Positions 32,445-41,915 of a stretch of DNA of 64,000 bases are shown here, piece by piece (position 1 is the stretch's first letter; each line of letters starts with the position of its first letter). The DNA lies in assembly GCA_037178625.1 (NCBI GenBank), contig CM074130.1:1488001-1552000 (forward strand). The letters are read 5' to 3'. This DNA comes from Skeletonema tropicum. Its lineage: Eukaryota; Bacillariophyta; Thalassiosirophyceae; Thalassiosirales; Thalassiosiraceae. Below the pieces are notes generated by a model, which had not been told where the DNA came from, did no database searches, and saw only the letters and a list, made by a program, of their open reading frames with translations. The translations under genes were made by a program, and so were the position numbers.

Positions 32445-32730
32445 CTCTCCTCTTGGGCACTATGGTGAGTGCCGACCACTGTAGTGTCATGGTCTTCGCC
32501 GCGTGTACTACTCCTCAACCAGGAGGCGGATCCCCTAAACGAATTAAACGAGTACATGATATGACCTAAAGTTTATTATGTACATATCTGGAAAGTAGGA
32601 GCATAGCAAATAATAGTGTGTGGGGCTTGGTTATTTCAATAGCAACGCATGTATGGATGCAAGGGCGGGGGTATCGTCATCATAGAGTTGGCGAGGCGAA
32701 AGTTCACCCCGCGGTCGAGGGTAAGAATCG

Positions 32731-32865
32731 AGGGTAAGAATTCTTACCCTTCAATTCTTACCCTTGAACTCGAGAGAAAGAATTCTTACCCTCGAGGGTA
32801 AGAATTCTTACCCTCCAAATCTTACCCTTGAGAATCTTACCCTTAAGGGTAAGAATTCTTACCCT
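32731..32865. repeat. Array of GGTAAGAATTCTTACC palindromes, right
   Basis: Full palindromes at 32731-32750, 32794-32815 and 32846-32865, one imperfect copy near 32778, and several half-sites (AATCTTACCCTT). GGATTTAGATCTAA follows at about 32870, mirroring a similar block left of the first array (about 30368). Confidence 0.9.
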
Positions 32866-32901
32866 CGAAGGATTTAGATCTAAATCATAATAATTTAGAT
32901 C

Positions 32902-32919
32902 TGACTCACTCTGTTCCTG
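32902..32919 (-). repeat. 18-bp inverted repeat, right copy
   Basis: Exact reverse complement of 28303-28320. It lies 54 nt beyond the bestrophin stop codon, so the enclosed segment would be inserted in or near that gene's 3' untranslated region. Confidence 0.6.
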
Positions 32920-32972
32920 ATGGCAGAGGCAGTTGTGAAAACTACATGTTCCATAGTACATTAATACTTATT

Positions 32973-34605
32973 CTACGCAGATGGTGGTGTTGGGACAAAG
33001 CTGCCAGCATTTAACCAGCGTCTGGTAGTACCAAAATTTAGTTCAGAAACAAGAACATCGACTGCATTACGTAAAAACCAAAGCAGAGAGAGAAGAATGT
33101 GTTTGTTTGTGACAGAGACAGAGATGGAGGAAAAAAAAATAATAATATAACAGAAATTTTAAAGACAGAGATAATGATGAAAATCACAAAACATGCAATG
33201 TTGTCAAGCCATGCAACAAAGTTCCACTCACCATGCAGACATTGCGCCTGAAAACCCTCAACTCCAAAAGGATCCAAAAATGATTTGCTAAGTTGAAGCA
33301 ACCCTCGAAAGAAAAGTACTTTAAGATTTCCGTTAATTTTGCTAGCAATCCAACCAGAGGTACAGATAAAATCCCAACTGACGGGTAAAGAGCGAAGGGA
33401 GAGATTACAATCAGTGAGTCGACTAGTACCTGTACTAGCTGAACATAGGCAAGGGGCATGCGTCCTGCTCTGAAATCATCAATGTCAAACATGCAGGCAC
33501 GCAAAGTTGCCAATTGACGGTAAAGATTCTCTTCAAAGCCTGCGCCTCCTCGTAGCGTTCCATTCTTCAAGCCCTCCATGGCATGAACTCCGACCCAAAC
33601 TAAAAGAATGTACGCATACTGCGACGGAGGCAAACAGCTTCCCATCAAACCATCTTTCTCTTCTTTCGACAGCTGATTTGCTCTCTCTAAAGCTTTGAGT
33701 CCGTATGGGCTCAAAAGCAGTGGTCCAATATGGTCATCGTCAATAGGTATGATGCATTCAGACGCATCCTTCAAATACTCTTCGGAATCATTCAACCCAT
33801 TCGATGATGTTGCAGTCTGTGCCCAGAAAAATGTGTGCGAAAGCCGTATATACCTCATGCACAATGTCACTAACTCTTCCGCTCTTTTACTGAAACCTTG
33901 GCTGCCTTTATCAACTGTTGATGCATTGCTTCTTGCTTTCTTTCCAGCTTTATTATTATCGTCATCAACGCCACGCTCAGCTGCCATTGTAATTAGCATA
34001 GCTACGTCGTTAATCCTTCCTTGGATCATTCTTGTCGTGTTATATACCTTTTGCCAGTATGAGAAAGCATGCGACAAGAAGAATGTCAGGATGAAGGTCG
34101 ACAGTGTTAGCTGATACTCCCAAACCTTCGTTACTGCCGCGAGTCGTTTGATGAATGGAGTAGATTCCCCAGGAATAGCAACAATATCCCACGATAATGG
34201 GTACGGTAAGCGATAATCTCTTGCAAGGAAATCTAAAGCAAGACCGGCGAACATGATACCCGCAACCGTTCTCCATGAAGCCTTTAGTACGGTACCACGC
34301 CATCTCCGCCACAACCACATCCCTTTTGGATTGTACTCGCAAATGATTGGTCGATTGGGCGCAGAAGCATCAGCCCATTCTGTGAGGCGATTTAATCGGC
34401 CAGATTCCCAGCCAGGGTTGGATGGGGCCCCGATTCCCTCAAGAGCATTGCTGTTTGCGGCCGCCAGTGATGGTGATCGACAATTATTGCACCCAGCAGT
34501 ACTTGAATTCCATGTTCTTGCAGGGTGTATGGACCTACCAGGCGCAAGTAGAGCCCATGATGCGCTGACTGCACAAAATCCTATCGTTAGCCGTACCGCT
34601 TTCAT
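32973..34605 (-). CDS. Bestrophin-family anion channel, reading frame interrupted
   Basis: Exon 1 is 33232-34605 and exon 2 is 32973-33061, with a 170-nt intron (GTGAGT...TGCAG). Family marks: the bestrophin body with WEYQLTLSTFILTFFLSHAF and DDFRAGRMPLAYVQLVQVLVD, then ISPFALYPSVGILSVPLVGLL, then in another frame LFFRGLLQLSKSFLDPFGVEGF, and finally VDVLVSELNFGTTRRWLNAG. The two frames are separated by a 23-26 nt insertion around 33316-33341; removing it restores one frame of about 478 aa. The insertion contains a 25-bp exact copy of the SINE 3' tail at 26332-26356. The N-terminus (FCAVSASWALLAPG) resembles a signal peptide with a plastid-type cleavage motif. Algal bestrophins are proposed chloride/bicarbonate channels. 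As sequenced, this copy may be non-functional. Confidence 0.82.
33316..33340 (+). repeat. 25-bp SINE-tail copy inside bestrophin exon
   Basis: Starts GTACTTTAAGATTTCC and ends TTAATTTT, identical to 26332-26356 at the SINE 3' end. Identity stops at both edges, and the segment coincides with the frame break in the bestrophin gene. No flanking duplication is evident. Confidence 0.8.
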
Positions 34606-34988
34606 GGAGTGCTAATGATATTGATACCATGCAGCTGTTTGCGTTCCTCTTGTTGCTTTAGCGTTCCCATGATGATGTGCTTCGGTACGTGATACAAAGA
34701 GAAGTTACTTCGTGCGTACCCCCAAATACTTCACCCCAAGATACCGCTCCAAAATCTATTCCTACGATATCTTAGATCTCTATTGAGTAATAACAAGATG
34801 TCCCCTCTGAAAAATGACAAAAGGGCTTCACCGAATAATCACCCGAGCGAGAAGACGTGTTTCATCTCGCGACCACAAAAAATGTGATGTCGCGAGCCAT
34901 CATATCGCATCCAAAAAATGCTTCCACCATGATGGCCATAAAACATCGAAAACTTATCATCAGATCAGGCCTACCTTTCTACTGATCA
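34606..34988. other. Divergent intergenic region
   Basis: About 380 bp between the starts of the bestrophin gene (-) and the four-domain gene (+). It should contain both promoters. No specific site was recognised. Confidence 0.5.
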
Positions 34989-37900
34989 ATGTGGCGTCTA
35001 TCATCAGTCGTCAAGCGAGAAAGGAACACTGTCACTGCTGCCAAGAAACTGGTTAACAATCAGTTTCAATTTAATCAGCATGTTGTCAACAGTTTTCCGC
35101 GCACACTATCCTCTGCTGCAACTGACAGCTCATCACCCGATGTGGCAGTGCAACTGGATTACTACATGAGTCTTCAGTTTGCGGGTGTAGCGTGCGCTCT
35201 TGTGAATGGTAAGAGCTTCCAGACTTTTTGCATTGCATTCACTGTGTGGAAGTAGACGCAAGAGGAGATGGAGAGTATTATTTGTGCGCAATGAGTGATG
35301 AACTTCCCATAAACGTTTGCAGTAACCGCTGATCTGAGCTTTGCTCATGGAGCTAATAACTTCCTTGGATGTCCGAGCGTATGAACACTTCTCTCCAATC
35401 TTGTCTAAATGAATACCTGGTGTGCATTGTAACCTCTTTCAAATGTGAACATGCTCCATCCTCACACCTTTCCTTTCTCTCTCTCTCTCTCTCTTACACA
35501 GACACTTACCAGTCCAAGGGCATCAACAACCTCCAGTTCCTCCCAACCTGTCCAGTTGGCGAAGAGGCAGCACGTGTACGTTCTTTCCAAAATGCCAACC
35601 CATCAACATTGGCAACGTTGGGAAGCGTAGAGCAAAACATCTTCACTCCCACGCTCTACAATGATCCATCGTTGAACGTCACGGCAGTGGCAAGTATGTT
35701 CCGTCGTTCCCCCTTGTGCATTGCGAGCTTGGGTCCATTGAAAGACGGGGACGTTATCGGTGCGCATGAAGATACTGTTGAGTTATTGCAAAGAATCTTT
35801 CCGAAGCAAATGGTGGTGGCATCTCCGCGGGGCACAAAGAATACAGATTTGCTGGATGGGACATATCAAGGAATCCAGGCCTATACCACGACAGAGGTTC
35901 CAGCGTTGCATCACTTGATGGAAAGTCGTGGTATGGATCCCAATGCTGTTACTTTCCAAGTACTTGAAGATGTAGTTGACGAAAGCAGAGGTAGCTCTGC
36001 TCCTCAGCTCGGCTATTCTCAGATGTTGTTTGTTGCCAACGAAGCGTTGGAGAGCACAGATCGTCGTGAGGCAGCGAACGCATTCCTCTCTGCAACGTTT
36101 GATGGCTGGCAGCATGCAATCCGTCACCCAAACGAAGCTATTGAGGCAGTTACTGAAGCTCAGAAGATGTTGAAGCTCGACGACGAATCTAATGACCATT
36201 GGTACGACTCTCTCTCTTTCAAGAGGGAGATGCTTGCGTTGACAAACAACCATGTGAAAGAAACATTTCTTGGTGATCGTTTGGGCGTCCTGTCTTCTAA
36301 TCGCTGGTCAAAAGCTACTGAATGGTTGCTACATGACAAGAAAGATGTGAACCCATTGTTTGGTTTGGATCAAACAAGTTTATGGACCCCTCCTACGAAT
36401 CTTCTCAGCGGGAACGAGCTCGCTCGTGAGGCATTAGAGGATGCCAAATTCTCTGCGATGAAATTTGAGAAGATCTATGGTCGTAAACCAAGCCTTGCTG
36501 TGATTACAGTTGGTGAGTTGGCTCGTTACGAGCATTCTCAGCGTCGTGTGCAATTGTATTCGAATCCTTCGAATAGCTGGTTCACAAAAACACAGGTAGG
36601 AGAAGCAAACGGATTTGATGTGACAGAGATCAACTTGGACAAGACCTCGACTACGACGGATGCTTTGTTGAGTGAGATCTACAAGATTCGTGACAACGTA
36701 GACGGAATTCAAGTGATGTGGCCTCTACCCGAGTCCATCGACAGTGCCAAAGTATACAACGCGGTGCCTGTTGACAAAGACGTGGATGGAATTCATTACA
36801 CGAGTTGGGGAAGCAAATACCCATCTGTCACCCCTGCGGGGGCATGGGAGCTTATGAAGGCGAACAACTTGGACGTTGAGGGAAAACACGTTGTTGTTAT
36901 TGGACGTTCACCCATCGTTGGCCATCCCATGGCTCATATGTTACGAGAGGCAGGTGCAATGGTGTCTATCGCGCATACTGGAGTAGACAAGAACACTTTC
37001 CAAAGTTTAGTAGGTCAAGCTGACGTTGTTGTTACCTGCGCGGGTTCACCAGGCTGTGTTCAGGCAGACTGGCTGAAAGATGGAGCTGAGGTAGTGAACA
37101 TCGGCACTACGTTTTGCGAGAAGGCAGATGCCTTGCTTTCCGACGTTGAGGGTGACATCGAAGCCAAGGCTGCTCGCTACAGTCCGGTTCCCGGGGGAGT
37201 TGGCCCTTTGAGCATCCCTATGCTATTTCGCAATGTTGCAAGTGCAGCTTGGGAACAGCAATCCTCTTCTGATGGATGGGAGCAAGCCCCAGCGGCGCTT
37301 AGGTGAGCGGCATTACGGTGGCTTGCATTGCATGGTGTAGTTTCGTAAACTAATGCATCTTTTGTTCAAACTCAATCTTTCCAGGAAAAATATTCACTTT
37401 GATTCTTACACTGAAGCTCTTCAGTTTGCTAAAAAGGTAGATGAGTTGAGCACAATCATGGGTGAGTCTTGGTGTTTGTTGTTGTTTCGTCATCATTTGA
37501 GCATCGTGCACAGCTTCATTCTCACATTATCTTCAGACCATCATGCTAATATGCAGATCACACACAAATGTGTCAACGGGGTAGATCTCCAGCTTGAACT
37601 CTTCTCTTTTGAGGCAAAGGAACTCACCCAGAAAGATTTTGATGCTGCAAGAGCTATTGACTTAGTTCACACTGGCAATCCAATCAACATGCGAGACTAT
37701 AGCTACGATCTTGAGCAAGAGAGCATTGCTCTATTTCCTGCCGATCCTAGGGGCAGCTCCAAGTTGCTACGAGTCAATGCAAAAGGGCAAGTCTCATACT
37801 TTGAACATTTTGGCAATAATATCTCTTCCCTTCTCGAAGGATGTCACGTGGTATTCAACAATTCCCGTGTGTTAGATGCTAGGTTAGCGGTTGACATTGG

Positions 37901-39174
37901 TGATGGTTATGAAGTGGAGCTAATGGTGAGTGATGAAATGAACATAAAATGGTTGCTGATTATGATGTACAAGCTTTTTGACTCAGCTTTTTGTTGACCA
38001 TTATCATAGCTTTTAGATTTAGGCAACATTGATCCTGCGTTACCCTGCTCAGACCACCGCATTAAAGCCATGGTTCGTTCAGATCAGGTGAAAGTGGGTG
38101 ATGTTTATAATGAGCCCGTTAGTGGTGCTAAAGTTGAGATAATGAATGTTAGTGGGTAAGTAGAAAGATTTTTCCTTCTTTACATCGCCTACATTCTTTC
38201 CTCATCAGCTAATCTTTTCACACTTGTAGTATCTGGGAGGAAGAAGAAGAATCGGGAGGAAATGGAACTGATTGTGTAGTTCGTATTCATAGCAATGATG
38301 TCATATCTGATTTCCTTGCCGTGAACGGATCAACTCCAATTCCACCTTATCTAAATCGTGAAGCTGAAGAAAGTGACAAGGAGCGCTACAACAACGTATA
38401 CGCCAAAGACGGGGGCTCCGTTGCCGCGCCTACTGCTGGATTGCACTTCACCGACGAAGCATTGGACGAGCTGGGAGATAGTAATATCTCATCCCTCACA
38501 TTGCACGTAGGAGCTGGAACTTTCATGCCTGTGAGAAGCGAAGGTAAGAACAATATGATTGAACTGAAACTCTATCGAGTGTTGGATTTGTTTGTCACTC
38601 ATTTTTACTTATTTCTTCCACAGATGCAAGAGAACATTCAATGCATGCAGAGCACTTTTATGTGAATGTTGGCGAACTACGAAGCATTGTCAAAGCAATG
38701 GAGGCTGGCAAGCCAATCGCTGTTGTCGGTACTACATCGACACGTACTCTAGAAAGTCTACACTGGCTTGGAGTCAAGCGCTTGAGAGGCCTTTCGGGTA
38801 GTGACGATACCAAACAGCTTGAACTTGGTCAATTTGAATGGATTGGACTTTCTGTAGCCGACTCCAGCATCTCTGCAGTCACCTCATTCAAGGCCCTTAT
38901 TGATGGGTTGTCAGACGATGAGATGTTAATCGGACAAACATCACTGATGATTACTCCCAACTCTTACAATTTCAAGGTGATTGACCATTTGGTGACAAAC
39001 TTCCATGCTCCAGACTCTACCTTGATGCTGCTAGTATCAGCCTTTCTTGGGAAACAGAATGACGTCACAACCATTTATGAGGAAGCGCAAAACAGAGGAT
39101 ACCGATTCCTTTCCTTTGGTGATGCATGCTTGTTTTCGCGGCCTGGTGTACAACTGCCAAGCGAGAAGAAGTAG
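34989..39174 (+). CDS. Predicted THI5/NMT1-like - FolD - PCD - QueA fusion protein
   Basis: Seven exons: 34989-35208, 35502-37302, 37385-37461, 37537-37925, 38010-38155, 38230-38543, 38624-39174. All introns are GT-AG and all phases agree, giving 1165 aa. Residues about 50-370: THI5/NMT1-like ([42 protein letters not shown]). Residues 402-660: FolD-type methylene-THF dehydrogenase/cyclohydrolase ([19 protein letters not shown] at 541, PVPGGVGP near 636). Residues about 664-740: pterin carbinolamine dehydratase-like. Residues 751-1165: QueA ([44 protein letters not shown]). The FolD part does not end at TGA 37305: AG|GTGAGC there is a donor that joins to [12 protein letters not shown]. No stop separates PCD from QueA. 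The N-terminus is Arg/Ser-rich and may be a mitochondrial presequence. Confidence 0.8.
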
Positions 39175-39366
39175 TGTGTACTTGAGCTTTAGTAACATTA
39201 ACATAGTCACTGCATAAAATGATTTGAGTACCTTAGTAATGAGATTCAATGACAACTGAGGTTGTAGATTGCGCCGAAAGAATGACATGTTCACGGAAGC
39301 TTCAGTATTAACATACTCTGTCTCACTGTATCACAAATGCGGTAGTGATTCAATCAAAGACACTCA

Positions 39367-40116
39367 TCACAATTTCTTCACCATAAATACCGACGGTCCA
39401 AAGCTCCAGTAGGCCGGAGAACCACGAGGTCGAATGCGAAATCCAACAAATAAACTTGTGAAGATAAATGACACAGGCACTAAATATAAAGGTGTGGGTT
39501 GAGCCGTATATCCCTTTCGTTGATAAAGTCCAATGGCTTTATTTCCTTCCAGAACATCCAAAGTGATTTTCGTGCAGCCATGTTTTCTTCCAATTTCATC
39601 AGCCCAGGCCAGAAGCTTCGACCCGACCCCCATCCCTCGAGCATCTGGATCAACAGCAATCATGTAGACATAGGCTTCGTCCTTTTCTACTGTATGAATA
39701 TCGCAGGGCATGCCATGTAACACGACCTGAATGAATCCTACCGCCTGCCCCTCCACAAATGCCATGGCCCCGACTTCCATCATTTCAGGATATTTTTTAA
39801 AGGTCTTTCGAACTTCAGCTTCGGTTGCGAACGAGCCAAGCGGAATACAACAACACATGAACTTGGAATTCAGGAAATCCCTCTCAAGACGAACCAGGTC
39901 AGCGAAGTGCTTCTCCTGAAAGGTCTCAATGGTGACTGCAGTTCCAGATGGTGGTGTACTTGTTGTATTTGTTGAGGCACCGACGTCGGCAGTTGCTACT
40001 TCCGGCGCCGCCGAAGTGGCTCCTTCGTCTCCTGGCTGCGTGGAGGATGTTGTGGTTACCGGCTTGTCCATGCGATTACGCGTAGCCGGATACGACATGC
40101 TCTCCTTTAGACCCAT
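39367..40116 (-). CDS. GNAT-family N-acetyltransferase
   Basis: Single exon, 249 aa. After a Thr/Ser/Pro-rich N-terminus (about 60 residues), the GNAT fold runs from VTIETFQEKHFADLVRLE to LYQRKGYTAQPTPLYL. Motif A, VYMIAVDPDARGMGVGSKLL, carries the acetyl-CoA pyrophosphate loop RGMGVG, and LDVLEGNKAIGLYQRKGY is motif B. The C-terminus has a hydrophobic segment (YLVPVSFIFTSLFVGF), perhaps a membrane anchor. The substrate may be a protein N-terminus or a small amine; it cannot be decided. It is divergent from the Nudix gene. Confidence 0.85.
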   Translation of the reverse strand: MGLKESMSYPATRNRMDKPVTTTSSTQPGDEGATSAAPEVATADVGASTNTTSTPPSGTAVTIETFQEKHFADLVRLERDFLNSKFMCCCIPLGSFATEAEVRKTFKKYPEMMEVGAMAFVEGQAVGFIQVVLHGMPCDIHTVEKDEAYVYMIAVDPDARGMGVGSKLLAWADEIGRKHGCTKITLDVLEGNKAIGLYQRKGYTAQPTPLYLVPVSFIFTSLFVGFRIRPRGSPAYWSFGPSVFMVKKL

Positions 40117-40496
40117 GATTACTGATAGAGAGAGTTAATTGTTTGTTGCTACAACAACCCCACAACAGCAGATACTTTCAGCTCAACAGCAACATAGCAA
40201 GAGCTCACAGACACTCATTACATATTGGACATTGGATCGGGCTTTTTGTTCTTGTAGCTTGACCGACCGTCCGATCAACGGAGTCCGATTCATTTTTGTT
40301 CTTTTTTGTTCCCACAATTTAAAAAAATCTTAAAAGTCGCGCGCCATCCTCTCTTCTGTCCCATTTTTTCGCGATCTGTCCGTCTGCGTCCTGAACATCA
40401 TTTTAAAATATCACGCACGCACAATATCACGAGTTAGTTATGCTATTGATGTCTATTGATGTTATTTTGATGATGCTGATGGAATTGATTTGAAAC
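40117..40496. promoter_or_regulatory. Divergent promoter region, GNAT / Nudix
   Basis: 380 bp between two start codons facing away from each other. It is AT-rich near the Nudix start and contains two CGCGCG-like spots (GTCGCGCGCC near 40337). No known element was recognised with confidence. Confidence 0.4.
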
Positions 40497-41192
40497 ATGA
40501 AGCATTTCCTACTTTCGTTGATGTTCATCACTACTACCTTTTCCTTGTTGGTAGACGTGGCAGCATCTAATGCGGAATCGCCGTCGTCATCCAGAGCTTT
40601 CTATAGACCTCACGATTACGATATTGTAAGGGAAGAAGTTCTATACGAGGGATGGAGAAAAGTCATCCGGCGGACCGTGCAATCTCCCAAGCTGACAAAG
40701 CATATCGAATTCGATGTGATTGATCAAACTCATTCCACAGGTGGGGCAGTCTTGATTTTTGCTTGGAACTCAACCTCCAAATCCGCAACAATTATTCGCG
40801 AGTACATGCCAGGATGTCATCGTGTTCTGGGTGGATTGGCTGCTGGATTAGTTGAGGAGAAACATGGTGGCTCGGAAGAGGCTGCTGCACGGCATGAATT
40901 AGAAGAGGAGTGCCATCTAGCGGGAGGGACTTGGTACCGATTAATCGATGACTGTGCCGCAGTACCAATGGACAAGTATGTCCAGACTGAGATAGTGCCA
41001 TACCTGGTAGTTGATCCGCATCACGTTCATAATCCAAAACCCTTAGACGAAGAGGAAGATATAGAAATTGTATCAGATGTGTCGGCAGAAGAGATACTGC
41101 AAATGGTGAAGAAGGGTGATATGAATTTGGTAGGTGGATGGGGGGCACTTTTGGCACTGGTTAAGCTACGTGAGCTGGGCGAGATTGAATAG
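40497..41192 (+). CDS. Nudix hydrolase, signal-peptide-bearing
   Basis: Single exon, 231 aa. Residues 1-25 form a signal peptide (FLLSLMFITTTFSLLVDVAAS). The fold resembles ADP-ribose-type Nudix enzymes: IIREYMPGCHRVLGGLAAGL, then the box region GGSEEAAARHELEEECHL (residues 124-141). The metal-binding EE pair of the REUxEE core is kept (E137, E138), but the usual Arg is His133 and the upstream Glu of the box is replaced by Gly when aligned without gaps. Family members hydrolyse nucleoside diphosphates linked to another moiety; the substrate is not evident. It may act in the secretory pathway or a plastid. Confidence 0.82.
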   Translation: MKHFLLSLMFITTTFSLLVDVAASNAESPSSSRAFYRPHDYDIVREEVLYEGWRKVIRRTVQSPKLTKHIEFDVIDQTHSTGGAVLIFAWNSTSKSATIIREYMPGCHRVLGGLAAGLVEEKHGGSEEAAARHELEEECHLAGGTWYRLIDDCAAVPMDKYVQTEIVPYLVVDPHHVHNPKPLDEEEDIEIVSDVSAEEILQMVKKGDMNLVGGWGALLALVKLRELGEIE

Positions 41193-41368
41193 AATAAACT
41201 GCGAATGCTTGTATTTATAACATATTGAGAGGAATAAATGTAGAAGTTGACCATAAATCTCAAGCTGCTTTTCTCCTTACAGTCTCTGCTTGCTTCATGC
41301 CCATCGAACTGACACAATCAGTCCATTTCTACACGTTGTTGTGTTGTGTACACTCTTCTTTATAATTT

Positions 41369-41915
41369 CTACTTCTGCTCCCCTGCCTGCTTCTCACCCC
41401 CACCATATAATCTCGCACTCCTATACTGCCAAGAATAAAATTGCTGCTCATGAACAAAGTTCCTGAATTGAACTTGAGCCATTTCTCTCCGAAATGTTTC
41501 TCCACTATCTGATATTGCAGTTGTTGCAGTATTGTTATTTGTGTTTGCATCATCATCGTCGTCATCATCAGGTGGCACCAGCAAGTCTAAAAAGTATAAG
41601 CAATGTGGATAGGATAGATATTTCGCATACTGAGGCTGCTTCCAATATCGGAGGTAGCGCAAGAAGTCCAGAAATTGCTTTTGATTTAATATGCCGCTTG
41701 TAGCGAGATAATGCAAGTATGCAGGCGATGCTAGAGATTGCACAAATTCCAGCTGTGAACAATTTCAAGAGTAAGTCATCATTTGAAAATAATGGGAACA
41801 TCACAAAGGAGAGAATCGCTTGCTGGCGTACCTCTAACTCAAATCTATTTGGAGGAAGTTCGTCAGATGATTTTACATCTGATGTTTCGGCCAACGCTGC
41901 AGCGGTATCAGGCAT
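41369..41915 (-). CDS. MED31: Mediator complex subunit 31 (SOH1)
   Basis: Two exons, 41832-41915 and 41369-41752, with a 79-nt intron (GTACGC...TTCACAG), phase 0; 155 aa. The joined protein reads NRFELE/LEFVQSLASPAYLHYL and then DFLRYLRYWKQPQYAKYLSYPHCLYFLDLL, the highly conserved MED31 core. MED31 is a small subunit of the Mediator middle module that links transcription factors to RNA polymerase II. A poly-Asp stretch and a degenerate tail follow the core. The length is close to that of family members. Confidence 0.93.

Noticed and set aside
32973..33061. Intergenic sequence only
   Set aside because: The stretch reads VDVLVSELNFGTTRRWLNAG in the correct phase after a TGCAG acceptor and is the bestrophin last exon.
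33300..33345. A short intron explaining the bestrophin frame change
   Set aside because: Candidate GT...AG pairs in this stretch give introns under about 60 nt, with wrong phase or loss of conserved residues; an insertion explains the frame and the SINE match.
37303..37306. Stop codon ending a separate FolD gene
   Set aside because: The TGA overlaps a good donor (AG|GTGAGC); splicing there extends the protein into a PCD domain in frame, which fits better than a stop.
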